From Pseudoclavibacter terrae (GTDB lineage: Bacteria > Actinomycetota > Actinomycetes > Actinomycetales > Microbacteriaceae), in NCBI RefSeq assembly GCF_008831075.1, contig NZ_WBJX01000001.1, positions 878,515 to 942,514 on the forward strand: a stretch of 64,000 nt of DNA. Direction: 5' to 3'. Made by a program: the position numbers and the translations under genes. Every line of letters starts with the position of its first letter. The stretch's first letter is position 1. The notes beneath the pieces are model-generated. The model did no database searches and was not told the DNA's origin. It saw only the letters and a list, made by a program, of their open reading frames with translations. Positions 36,101 to 44,543 of the stretch are shown here, one piece after another.

Positions 36101-37053
36101 ACGGCCACGATGCCCGGCACCGTGAGGCTCGTCTCGGCGACGTTCGTCGCGAGCACGACGCGGCGCCGCACGCCCGGTGGGCGCTTCGACTCGAACACGC
36201 GGTGCTGCTCGGCGGAGGAGAGGCGCCCGAAGAGCGGGAGCACCTCGGTGGACTCGGGGCGGCGGTCGCGCGCGAGGTGCGCGCGGATCGCGTCCTGCGC
36301 ATCCCGGATCTCCTGCTCGCCCGAGAGGAACACGAGGACGTCACCCGGCAGGTCGCGGTCGAGCTCGTCGAGCGCATCGACGATGCCCTCGAACATGTCG
36401 CGCTCCGGCGTCTGCGGTGCGGCGTCCTCGTCCTGTTCACCAGGGAGCGGTGCGTCGGCGACGAGCGGCCGGTAGCGCACGTCGACGGGGAAGGTGCGGC
36501 CGGAGACCTCGATCATCGGGGCGTCGTTGAAGTGCTTCGAGAACGACTCGGGGTCGATCGTCGCCGACGTGATGATGACCTTCAGGTCGGGGCGCTTCGG
36601 CAGGAGCGTCTTCAGGTAGCCGAGGAGGAAGTCGATGTTGAGGCTGCGCTCGTGCGCCTCGTCGATGATGATCGTGTCGTACTTGCGCAGCAGCCGGTCG
36701 CGGTGGATCTCGTTGAGGAGGATGCCGTCGGTCATGAGCTTCACGCGCGTCTCTGCGGACACCTCGTCGGTGAAGCGCACCTGGTAGCCGACGAGGCCGC
36801 CGATGTCGCCGCCGAGCTCATCGGCGATGCGCTCCGCGATCGTGCGGGCGGCGATGCGTCGCGGCTGCGTGTGCCCGATCATGGTGCGGCCGAGCTCGAG
36901 GCAGATCTTCGGCAGCTGCGTCGTCTTGCCCGAGCCGGTCTCGCCCGCGACGATGACCACCTGGTTGGCGGCGATGGCGTCGCGGATCTCGTCCCGCATC
37001 TGGCTGACGGGCAGCTCCGGCGGGTAGGAGATCTCGAGGGGCGTCGTAGTCAT
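33124..37053 (-). CDS. hrpA: ATP-dependent RNA helicase HrpA
   Basis: A 1309-aa DEAH-box helicase of usual HrpA length. Walker A Gly-Glu-Thr-Gly-Ser-Gly-Lys-Thr is at residues 37-44, Asp-Glu-Ala-His at 131-134, Ser-Ala-Thr near 172, and motif VI Gln-Arg-Ser-Gly-Arg-Ala-Gly-Arg near 350. Helicase-associated, OB-fold and the long C-terminal DUF3418 domain follow. HrpA-type helicases act on mRNA processing and help resolve stalled ribosomes. The ATG at 37053 lies close behind a TAGACT box (37063-37068) with no ribosome site. Several long open frames on the other strand are codon-bias shadows. Confidence 0.96.
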   Translation of the reverse strand: MTTTPLEISYPPELPVSQMRDEIRDAIAANQVVIVAGETGSGKTTQLPKICLELGRTMIGHTQPRRIAARTIAERIADELGGDIGGLVGYQVRFTDEVSAETRVKLMTDGILLNEIHRDRLLRKYDTIIIDEAHERSLNIDFLLGYLKTLLPKRPDLKVIITSATIDPESFSKHFNDAPMIEVSGRTFPVDVRYRPLVADAPLPGEQDEDAAPQTPERDMFEGIVDALDELDRDLPGDVLVFLSGEQEIRDAQDAIRAHLARDRRPESTEVLPLFGRLSSAEQHRVFESKRPPGVRRRVVLATNVAETSLTVPGIVAVIDTGTARISRYSTRAKVQRLPIEAISQASAKQRSGRAGRTSAGVAIRLYSEADFDRRPEFTEPEILRTNLASVLLQMLELGLGALSEFPFLQPPDARGIKDGTDLLSELGAVEPGKASQGKSSQLRLTKIGRSLARLPIDPRFGRMVIESKQHDVSREVLIIVAGMTVQDIRERPLDHRQKADELHARFRDPSSDFLTLVNLWNYLEEQSHELGSSAFRRKCRDEFINFVRFREWQDVFRQLRQLAGPIGLKVQRPAAGQVQEPGALADAIHRSMLAGLLSHIGIRDELKRDYAGARGTRFQIFPGSGLAKAKKQPDVVMAAELVETSRLFARTVAKIDPAWAEVLAGDLAKRNHSDPHWEKKQGSAVAIERVTLYGVPIVRGRTVQFSKIDPAWSRDLFIRHALVEGDWNGRHSFDSKNRALRKSLADLEERTRSRGAYSDDEDAVFEFYDERLPRDVVSQSTFEKWWQGAQKQTPQLLTMTRADVLGEEHADPDEQGAGFPTEWKQGDQRLRLRYRFDPGAPDDGVTVNIPLPLLSRLDDRGFDWQVPGMRRELVIALLKSLPKATRRNFVPSADWADKLLGELGEARPDLGQEVPGDFDDALRQIMQRQAGIRFDVSEFDWTRVPSHLRVRFRVLDDRGRELGTGEDLTALQEKLKKASEASVLRATQQVAAPARPGNGVREAGSVPAQSASTAELRYDQHGLTEWPLDEIPELIDIKRKHGVIRAYPSLAVVKGSIDLRLVTTPEDQAREHPVGVAALLAASVPSPASYVQEHLTAKEKLALATSPYHSTPALFNDIVAALAQDAVAAYSADHGGPVRTRAAFDELREAFNATLVDRMFAQTKLVSEVLDRFREANKALKSANHISVLPSLADARSQLQALVYPGFVSKTGVARLAHLPRYLRALTYRLERVLSHSSIERAGLMQVEQATALYTEAGGTFPVARTAPASIVQARWMLEEFRVSLFAQQLGTAETVSLKRIRQALAEK

Positions 37054-37180
37054 GAGCAGTTCAGTCTATTGCCAGGTGGCTTGCGAATGTGCCCCGCACC
37101 GGCCACTCAGCGGTCGCGATCCGCGCTCGTTCGCTTCCAGCGTCGCTCACCAACTCGCTTTAGTTGCACACGCTTGGTAA

Positions 37181-38032
<852 letters not shown>

Positions 38033-38221
38033 CCTCCAGCAGGCAAGGCGACGGCCGGTGCTCCCTCAGGGGACGCCGGCCGTCTCGCGTGCGCCGCATC
38101 CGCACGGGGAATGCTGGCTCCCGGCGGCAGGAACCGGCATCACTCGGGTGCATCCAGCGAGTCGGGGCGGCACGAAGCAGGGGGGCCTGTCAAGCGACGT
38201 CGCCACCGAGTTCGTCGTCGA

Positions 38222-38227
38222 TACCGT
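38222..38227 (+). promoter_or_regulatory. -10 box (TACCGT) of leaderless RecQ gene
   Basis: TACCGT ends 7 nt before the ATG at 38235 and there is no usable ribosome site. Confidence 0.5.
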
Positions 38228-38234
38228 CGAGAGC

Positions 38235-39920
38235 ATGAGTTCCCCCGCACCTGCTCACGACACCATCGAGCGCATCGCGCGGGAGCGGTTCGGGTGGGAG
38301 TCGCTCCTCCCCGGTCAGGGCGACGCAATCCGCTCGGCGGCCGCGGGGCGCGACACGCTGCTCGTGCTCGCGACCGGTGGTGGGAAGTCCGCGGTCTACC
38401 AGGTCGCGGGCGCTGCGCGCGGCGGCATCGTCCTCGTCGTCTCGCCGCTCATCGCCCTGCAGGCCGACCAGCGTGCGTCGATCGAGGCCGCGCCGGACGC
38501 CCCCGACGTCGTCGCGATCAACTCCTCGCGGGGTGCCGCAGCGGTCGAGCGTGCGTGGGAGCGGATCGACGAGGGCGGATCGCTCTACGTGCTCCTCGCG
38601 CCCGAGCAGCTCGCGGACGAGGACAACGTCGCCCGTCTCGCGGCGCAGGGCGTGTCACTGCTCGTCGTCGACGAGGCGCACTGCGTCTCCTCCTGGGGGC
38701 ACGACTTCCGGCCCGACTACCTGAGGCTCGGCGATGTGCGTTCAGCGCTTGGCGACCCGCCGGTGCTGGCGATGACCGCGACGGCGTCGAAGCCGGTGAG
38801 AGCGGACATCATCGAGCGGCTGCGGATGCAGGACCCGGACGTGCAGGTGCACGGCGTCGACCGCCCGGAGATCCGGCTCGTGGTGCAGCGCCACGAGAGC
38901 GAGGACGAGAAGCGAGCCGCCATCATCCAGGAGGCGCGCAGCTGGACCGCACCCGGCCTCATCTACGTGGCCTCGCGCCGGGAGACGGAGGCATACGCGG
39001 CCGAGCTCGCCGCGGAAGACCGCCACGTTGCCGCGTACCACGCAGGGCTCAAGGTCTCGGAGCGTCGTGCTGTCCAGGACCGGTGGCGCGACGGCGACCT
39101 CGACGTGGTCGTCGCGACCTCCGCGTTCGGCATGGGCATCGACCGGGGTGACGTGCGCTTCGTGTTGCACGCCGCGACGACGGAGTCTCTCGACGCGTAC
39201 TACCAGGAGGTGGGCCGCGCCGGCCGTGACGGCGAGCCGGCGACGGCCGTGCTGCACTACCGCGTCGAGGACCTCGCGTTGCGACGCTTCTTCGCGAAGC
39301 GCTCGGTCGACAGCGCCGGGTTGCGCAGCGTGTGGCACGCCATCAAGCGCAAGCCCGGTGCCAGCGTGCGGGAGCTCGCCGAGGCCGTCGACCGGCCCGC
39401 CAGGTCCGTCTCCAGGCTCCTCAACCAGTTGGTGGATGCGGGCCTCGTCGACACAGCCGAGGGAGTGCATCCACTGCGCAGGACCCGGGTGGATGTCGTC
39501 GTGCGGGCAGTCAAGGAAGCGTCCGCCGCTCGGGAACGCATCGCCGAGTCGCGGCTGGCCATGATGCGTGCCTACGCCGAGGAGTCGTTGTGTCGCCGCC
39601 GGGTGCTGCTCGACTACTTCGGGGTCGACGGGCCTGAGTGGTGCGGCAACTGTGACGGCTGCGAGCGACACGAGGCCGACGGAGACGCTCCAGAGGCTGC
39701 GGGCGCCGCAAGCGCCCGCGACTCGCGCACGGGCATCGACAGCGCCGCGGACGCTCCGCTTGCCGTCGATGAACCCGTCGAGCACCGCGAGTGGGGAGCC
39801 GGCACGGTCGTGAGCCTGGAGGAGGACCGGGCGACGATCTTCTTCGAGTCGGAGGGCTACAAGGTCGTCGCGCTCGCGGCACTCGACTCCGGCGTGCTGC
39901 GGCAGGTGGAGGCCGCCTGA
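38235..39920 (+). CDS. recQ: RecQ-family ATP-dependent DNA helicase
   Basis: A 561-aa 3'-5' DNA helicase. Walker A Ala-Thr-Gly-Gly-Gly-Lys-Ser is at residues 46-52, Asp-Glu-Ala-His at 146-149, the aromatic-rich loop Ser-Ser-Trp-Gly-His-Asp-Phe-Arg-Pro just after, and Gln-Glu-Val-Gly-Arg-Ala-Gly-Arg near 325. A zinc-binding cysteine set (Cys-Arg-Arg-Arg ... Cys-Gly-Asn-Cys-Asp-Gly-Cys) lies near 450-480. No HRDC domain is seen. Instead the C-terminus ends with a small beta domain (Trp-Gly-Ala-Gly-Thr-Val, Phe-Phe-Glu-Ser-Glu-Gly-Tyr-Lys) like the Tudor tail of PcrA/UvrD. The ATG at 38235 starts the recognised domain; the open extension upstream is unsupported. Confidence 0.9.
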   Translation: MSSPAPAHDTIERIARERFGWESLLPGQGDAIRSAAAGRDTLLVLATGGGKSAVYQVAGAARGGIVLVVSPLIALQADQRASIEAAPDAPDVVAINSSRGAAAVERAWERIDEGGSLYVLLAPEQLADEDNVARLAAQGVSLLVVDEAHCVSSWGHDFRPDYLRLGDVRSALGDPPVLAMTATASKPVRADIIERLRMQDPDVQVHGVDRPEIRLVVQRHESEDEKRAAIIQEARSWTAPGLIYVASRRETEAYAAELAAEDRHVAAYHAGLKVSERRAVQDRWRDGDLDVVVATSAFGMGIDRGDVRFVLHAATTESLDAYYQEVGRAGRDGEPATAVLHYRVEDLALRRFFAKRSVDSAGLRSVWHAIKRKPGASVRELAEAVDRPARSVSRLLNQLVDAGLVDTAEGVHPLRRTRVDVVVRAVKEASAARERIAESRLAMMRAYAEESLCRRRVLLDYFGVDGPEWCGNCDGCERHEADGDAPEAAGAASARDSRTGIDSAADAPLAVDEPVEHREWGAGTVVSLEEDRATIFFESEGYKVVALAALDSGVLRQVEAA

Positions 39921-40035
39921 GGGACGCCGCAGCGACGCATCGTCGAGGAGCGCTGCGTCTCGTTCCGCGAGTCTCCGGAAGCAGCGACCGTGGCGGTGTG
40001 CGGGCTGGGAGGCGCCTTGCGGTGACCCGGGCTGT

Positions 40036-40689
40036 CTAGGTGAGCCGGCGAGCGATCGCCGCGAGCTCGGCGACCGATCCATCGGAGATGGCGCGCAGGT
40101 GCTCGGTGATCGCCTCGATCGGCCAGTCCCACCAGGCGGCGTCGAGCAGGGTCGCGACGTCGGCGTCATCGAATCGGCGTCGGATGAGCGTGGCCGGGTT
40201 GCCGCCGACGACGCCGTAGTCGGGCACGTCCTTGGTGACGACCGAAGCCGTGGAGATGATCGCCCCGTGCCCGATGCGCACCCCTGGCATGATGGTGACG
40301 TCGCCGCCGATCCAGACATCGTTGCCGACGACGGTGTCGCCCCGGTTCGGCAGCTCGGTGACGAGGTCGCGGTGCTGCGCCCACGAACCGCCCATGATCG
40401 GGAACGGGTAGGTCGACGGTCCCGACATGCGGTGGTTGGCGCCGTTCATGATGAACCGGGTACCCGCCGCGAGCGCGCAGAATTTGCCGATGATGAGACG
40501 CTCCGGCCCGTAGTGGTGCAGCACGTTGCGCGTCTCGAACGCCGTCGGGTCGTCGGGGTCGTCGGAGTAGGTGAAGTCTCCGACGCTGATGAGCGGGCTC
40601 GTGATGAGCGGCTTGAGCAGGACGACGCGGTCCTGACCCTCGATGGGATGCAGCGTGTCGGGGTCGGGAGGAAGCGCGGGATCGGTCAC
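40036..40689 (-). CDS. CatB/Vat-like xenobiotic O-acetyltransferase
   Basis: A 217-aa left-handed beta-helix acetyltransferase. Phe-Cys-Ala-Leu-Ala-Ala-Gly-Thr, Met-Asn-Gly-Ala-Asn-His-Arg-Met near residue 82, Tyr-Pro-Phe-Pro-Ile-Met-Gly and the hexapeptide run Val-Gly-Asn-Asp-Val-Trp-Ile-Gly near 123 are the signature of the XAT group, which acetylates chloramphenicol or streptogramins using acetyl-CoA. His in Ala-Asn-His is the likely catalytic residue. Chromosomal members are often not resistance genes, so activity on drugs is not assumed. The start is GTG. Divergent from the PRISE-family gene. Confidence 0.88.
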   Translation of the reverse strand: MTDPALPPDPDTLHPIEGQDRVVLLKPLITSPLISVGDFTYSDDPDDPTAFETRNVLHHYGPERLIIGKFCALAAGTRFIMNGANHRMSGPSTYPFPIMGGSWAQHRDLVTELPNRGDTVVGNDVWIGGDVTIMPGVRIGHGAIISTASVVTKDVPDYGVVGGNPATLIRRRFDDADVATLLDAAWWDWPIEAITEHLRAISDGSVAELAAIARRLT

Positions 40690-40695
40690 GGGCCC

Positions 40696-40701
40696 AGCCT
40701 A
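40696..40701 (-). promoter_or_regulatory. -10 box (TAGGCT) of leaderless CatB-like gene
   Basis: On the minus strand TAGGCT ends 6 nt before the GTG at 40689, with no ribosome site. Confidence 0.5.
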
Positions 40702-40766
40702 GGGCTCCGCCTGTCTCGGCTGGGTGGTTCTGGAATATCGTCCCTCGCTGCCTCGTTGCACCCCTG

Positions 40767-41864
40767 ATGACCTCGAACTCGAACGACACCATCGAAACGA
40801 AGCGGACGGCGCTCGTCGTCGGAGCCTCCGGGATCACCGGCTCGGCCCTCGTGGATCGCCTGACCGAGGACGGCTGGGAGGTGCTCGCGCTCTCGCGCAG
40901 CGCCGCGAGCACCGAGAAGGTGCGCGGCATCGTCGCCGACCTGCGCGACCCTGAGAGCCTCAAGGCTGCGCTGGCTTCCGAGAACCCGACGCATGTCTTC
41001 TTCACCGCGTGGCAGCGCCAGGCGACGGAGGCGGAGAACATCGCCGTGAACGGCGCCATGGTCCGCGACCTCCTGGCCGCGCTGGCGCACGCGCCCGTGC
41101 AGCACGCGGCCCTGGTCACCGGACTCAAGCACTACCTGGGGCCATTCGAGGCGTACGCGGCTGGCGAGATGCCGGACACCCCGTTCCGTGAGGAGTCCGA
41201 GCGGCTCGACACCCCGAACTTCTACTACGCGCAGGAGGACGAGCTGTTCGCCGCGGCGGCCCGCCAGCGCTTCACCTGGTCGGTGCACCGCTCGCACACC
41301 GTCATCGGGCACGCCGTCGGCAACGCCATGAACATGGGCCTGACGATCGCCGTGCAGGCCGCGCTCACGAAGCACCTCGGCGTGCCGTTCGTGTTCCCCG
41401 GCAGCGAGGCGCAGTGGAACGGCCTCACCGACATGACGGATGCGGGAGTCCTGGCCGAGCAGATGGTGTGGGCGTCGACCGGTCCCGCTGGCCGAAACGA
41501 GGCGTTCAACATCGTCGACGGCGACATCTTCCGCTGGCGGTGGATGTGGCCGCGCCTCGCCGAGATGCTCGGAGTCCCCGCCGGGCAGGTTGTCGGGTTC
41601 GAGGGCGAGGCTCGCCCGCTGGAGGTGCAGATGAAGCAGCTCGAGCAGCACTGGCCGGCCGTCGTCGCCGAGCACGACCTCGTCGAGTCGGACATCTCAC
41701 GGCTCGCATCCTGGTGGCACACCGATGCCGATCTCGGCCGCGAGATGGAGGTCGTCACCGACATGGGCAAGAGCCGCGACGCCGGCTTCCTCAGCTTCCG
41801 CCGAACCGACCAGGCCTTCGCCGAGCTGTTCGAGCGCTACCGCGCCGACCGCCTGATTCCCTGA
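40767..41864 (+). CDS. PRISE-family SDR (progesterone 5-beta-reductase/iridoid-synthase-like)
   Basis: A 365-aa NADPH-dependent reductase of the atypical SDR group PRISE. Cofactor loop Gly-Ala-Ser-Gly-Ile-Thr-Gly is at residues 19-25. The signature Gly-Leu-Lys-His-Tyr-Leu-Gly-Pro places Lys121, and Asn-Phe-Tyr-Tyr-X-X-Glu-Asp places Tyr153, the catalytic pair of this family. Plant members reduce enone C=C bonds, as in progesterone or 8-oxogeranial. Bacterial members reduce small enones, and the natural substrate here is unknown. Divergent from the CatB-like gene, with 77 nt between them. Confidence 0.88.
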   Translation: MTSNSNDTIETKRTALVVGASGITGSALVDRLTEDGWEVLALSRSAASTEKVRGIVADLRDPESLKAALASENPTHVFFTAWQRQATEAENIAVNGAMVRDLLAALAHAPVQHAALVTGLKHYLGPFEAYAAGEMPDTPFREESERLDTPNFYYAQEDELFAAAARQRFTWSVHRSHTVIGHAVGNAMNMGLTIAVQAALTKHLGVPFVFPGSEAQWNGLTDMTDAGVLAEQMVWASTGPAGRNEAFNIVDGDIFRWRWMWPRLAEMLGVPAGQVVGFEGEARPLEVQMKQLEQHWPAVVAEHDLVESDISRLASWWHTDADLGREMEVVTDMGKSRDAGFLSFRRTDQAFAELFERYRADRLIP

Positions 41865-41871
41865 GCGGTGG

Positions 41872-43650
41872 CTAGCGCCAGCTGGGGAGCCAGTGGGTCA
41901 GCGACCAGTAGGAGGTCGAGATCATCTGGCCGGTCCACACGGGCCAGAACAGCACTGAGACGAGCGCCATGATGACGAGCAGCACCCCGACCGCGGAGAC
42001 GCCGATCGTCCGAGACGTGCGCGGCGTGTCCCGGTCGCCGGCGATCGTCTGGATCACCACGAGCGACGCGAGGATCATGAACGGCAGGAACGCGATCGCG
42101 TAGAAGTGGAAGACGGCCTGGCGCTCGAGGTAGGCGAGCCACGGGAAGTAGCCGGCGCCGTACCCGACGAGGATCGCGAAGTACTGCCACTTGGGTCGCA
42201 GGAAGCACATGATGATCAGGAACAGGATCGACACGGTGCCGAACCAGAAGATGATCGGGTTCGAGATCGACGTGATCGCCTCGACGCACTGGTCGACGTC
42301 GCAGCCTGAGCCGTCGCCCTTGCCGCTGTAGATGTAGCTGAACGCGGTCGGGCGGATGAGGAACGGCCACTCCTGCGGCCCCGACTGGTATGGGTGCTCG
42401 GCGCTCAGCCCGCGGTGGAAGTTGTACGCCTCCACCTGGTAGTGCCAGAGGCTCTGCAGAGGCAGCGGCACCCAGGACAGGAGCCCCGTCCAGGCGTTGC
42501 CCGCCTGCTCGGCCCAGTCACGGTAGAAGCCGCCGGTCGTCGTGAGCCAGCGGGTCCAGGTGGCGAGGTAGGTGAGCACGGCGAGGGGCACGGTCAGGAT
42601 GAACGAGACGGGGCCCTGCAGGAGGATCGCGGCCGACCCCCAGAACGTCACGCCGAGTCGCTTGCGCTCGATCATGTCGACGACAAGCGTGTAGACGCAG
42701 AACGCGGCGAGGAAGTAGAGGCCCGACCACTTCACGGCGGAGGCGGCGCCGAGGGTGACGGCGGCGGCCATGAGCCAGGGGCGCCACCACAGGCGCGGCC
42801 CCCAGTCGGGGCCGACGGGCTTCACATCCGGGGCCCTCGAGGTGGTCGTGGCCTTCGTCGGAACGGGCTCGCCCTCGAGCCCCTCCTCGGCGCGCCACGC
42901 CATGATCTTGGTCCGCAGCTTCCGCCGCTGGTCGTCGCGGTCGAGCAGCACGAACAGGAAGGCGAGCAGCACGAAGAACATGAGGATGCCGTCGAGGATC
43001 CCCACTCGCGACATGACGATCGCGTGCCCGTCGATGGCCAGCATGCCGGCGCCGATGGTGGCGAGCATGGGCGAGCGGAACAGCTTCTTCGCGATGACCC
43101 ACAGGAGCGGCACGGCGAGGGTGCCGACGAGGGCCACGCCGAACCGCCAGCCGAAGGGGTTGTCGGCACCGAAGACGAGCATCCCGAGCCCGATGATGTA
43201 CTTGCCGAGCGGCGGATGCACGACGTACGACGGGTCGGTCGTGTACCCGTTCGGGTCGCCCGCGTTGAACGCGTCGTTCGGGTTGTCAGGCCACTCGGCC
43301 TCGTAGCCGAGGTTGAGGAGCGTCCACGCGTCCTTCACGTAGAACGTCTCGTCGAAGATCAGGTAGTGCGCGCCGCCCAGGTTCCAGAACCGCAGGACAG
43401 CGGCGAGCAGCGTGACGACGCCGAGGAGGATCCACTCGGTGCGCACGCGCACTCGGGGCGTGCTCGTGACGCGTGCCCAGAGGTCGTCGAAGACCGAGCC
43501 GCGCTCGACTTCGGCCGGCGGGGCCGGCGCCGGTGCGGGCGGAGCGGAGTCGGCGGTCGCCGGAGCTTCGACCTGAGCCGTCGCGGGGGCAGCCGACGCG
43601 GGTGACGTGGCCGCCTCGTCAGGGGTTCCGGTCTCTGCTTGCTCGCTCAC
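41872..43650 (-). CDS. pmt: Protein O-mannosyltransferase (GT39)
   Basis: A 592-aa integral membrane enzyme transferring mannose from polyprenyl-phosphate-mannose to Ser/Thr of secreted proteins, like Rv1002c. A Pro/Ala-rich cytoplasmic N-terminus of about 60 residues is followed by about ten helices. The first external loop has the catalytic Asp-Glu in Leu-Ile-Phe-Asp-Glu-Thr-Phe-Tyr-Val-Lys-Asp. Pro-Pro-Leu-Gly-Lys near 147 and the DUF-type C-terminal helices match the family. The start is GTG at 43650. Divergent from rsmI, a conserved actinobacterial neighbourhood. Confidence 0.95.
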   Translation of the reverse strand: MSEQAETGTPDEAATSPASAAPATAQVEAPATADSAPPAPAPAPPAEVERGSVFDDLWARVTSTPRVRVRTEWILLGVVTLLAAVLRFWNLGGAHYLIFDETFYVKDAWTLLNLGYEAEWPDNPNDAFNAGDPNGYTTDPSYVVHPPLGKYIIGLGMLVFGADNPFGWRFGVALVGTLAVPLLWVIAKKLFRSPMLATIGAGMLAIDGHAIVMSRVGILDGILMFFVLLAFLFVLLDRDDQRRKLRTKIMAWRAEEGLEGEPVPTKATTTSRAPDVKPVGPDWGPRLWWRPWLMAAAVTLGAASAVKWSGLYFLAAFCVYTLVVDMIERKRLGVTFWGSAAILLQGPVSFILTVPLAVLTYLATWTRWLTTTGGFYRDWAEQAGNAWTGLLSWVPLPLQSLWHYQVEAYNFHRGLSAEHPYQSGPQEWPFLIRPTAFSYIYSGKGDGSGCDVDQCVEAITSISNPIIFWFGTVSILFLIIMCFLRPKWQYFAILVGYGAGYFPWLAYLERQAVFHFYAIAFLPFMILASLVVIQTIAGDRDTPRTSRTIGVSAVGVLLVIMALVSVLFWPVWTGQMISTSYWSLTHWLPSWR

Positions 43651-43657
43651 GCAAGCA

Positions 43658-43663
43658 ATCGTA
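43658..43663 (-). promoter_or_regulatory. -10 box (TACGAT) of leaderless pmt
   Basis: On the minus strand TACGAT ends 7 nt before the GTG start of pmt and no ribosome site is present. Confidence 0.55.
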
Positions 43664-43700
43664 GGGGGCCATGCACCCAGCGCGTGGGAGGATCGCAGCC

Positions 43701-44513
43701 ATGATCATCCTCGCGGGCACCCCCATCGGGAACCTCGGTGACGCTTCGGCGCGTCTCATCGACACGTTCAAGAACGCGTCTCTCGTGGCGTGCGAGGACA
43801 CCAGGTCGACGGCGAAGCTGCTCGGGATGCTCGGGGTCGAGAACCGTCCGAGGCTCGTCGCCCTGCACGAGCACAACGAGGACGAGCTGGCGAAGACGAT
43901 CGTCGAGCAGGCCCGCGACTCGGACGTCGTGCTCGTGAGCGACGCCGGGATGCCGGGGATCTCCGACCCCGGGTACCCGATCGTCGCGCTCGCGGCGAAG
44001 GAGGGGGTGACCGTCACGAGCGTGCCCGGCCCGAGCGCCGTCATCACGGCGCTCGCGATCTCGGGGCTGCCGACCGACCGCTTCACCTTCGACGGCTTCC
44101 TGCCACGCAAGGCGGGGGAGCGGGAGACGTTCCTCAGATCCCTCGCGAACGAGCCGCGCACGGTCGTGCTGTTCGAGTCGCCGCACCGCCTGGCCAGGAC
44201 GCTCGCCGACATGGCCGCGGTCTGGCCCGCGGACCGCCGCATCGCCGTCTGCCGCGAGCTGACCAAGCTCTACGAGGAGGTCAAGCGCGGCACGGCGGCT
44301 GAGCTCCTGCCCTGGGCCGAGGAAGGCGTGCGCGGGGAGATCGTGATCGTCGTCGAGGGAGCAGCACCCGCGGTCGTCGACGCCGCCGGCGCGCAGGCGA
44401 TGGTCGCCGACCTCGTGGCAGGCGGGATGCGCCTCAAGGAGGCGGCCGCGCAGGTCGCCACGGAGACGGGCATGAGCAAGCGCGATCTGTACCAAGGCCA
44501 CCTCGCGTCGTAA
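43701..44513 (+). CDS. rsmI: 16S rRNA (cytidine1402-2'-O)-methyltransferase
   Basis: A 270-aa SAM-dependent tetrapyrrole-methylase-fold enzyme that methylates the ribose of C1402 in the decoding centre. The N-terminus Ala-Gly-Thr-Pro-Ile-Gly-Asn-Leu-Gly-Asp, Cys-Glu-Asp-Thr-Arg and Ser-Asp-Ala-Gly-Met-Pro-Gly-Ile-Ser-Asp-Pro-Gly near residue 80 are diagnostic. GGAGG 8 nt before the ATG at 43701 decides the start; an upstream ATG at 43671 lacks one. Followed by metG 30 nt later. Confidence 0.95.
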   Translation: MIILAGTPIGNLGDASARLIDTFKNASLVACEDTRSTAKLLGMLGVENRPRLVALHEHNEDELAKTIVEQARDSDVVLVSDAGMPGISDPGYPIVALAAKEGVTVTSVPGPSAVITALAISGLPTDRFTFDGFLPRKAGERETFLRSLANEPRTVVLFESPHRLARTLADMAAVWPADRRIAVCRELTKLYEEVKRGTAAELLPWAEEGVRGEIVIVVEGAAPAVVDAAGAQAMVADLVAGGMRLKEAAAQVATETGMSKRDLYQGHLAS

Positions 44514-44530
44514 CAGTGCCCAGCCGACAA

Positions 44531-44536
44531 TAGGAT
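44531..44536 (+). promoter_or_regulatory. -10 box (TAGGAT) of metG
   Basis: TAGGAT ends 7 nt before the ATG at 44544, the leaderless arrangement. An upstream ATG at 44535 overlaps the box and is therefore unlikely to be the start. Confidence 0.55.
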
Positions 44537-44543
44537 GATCCCC

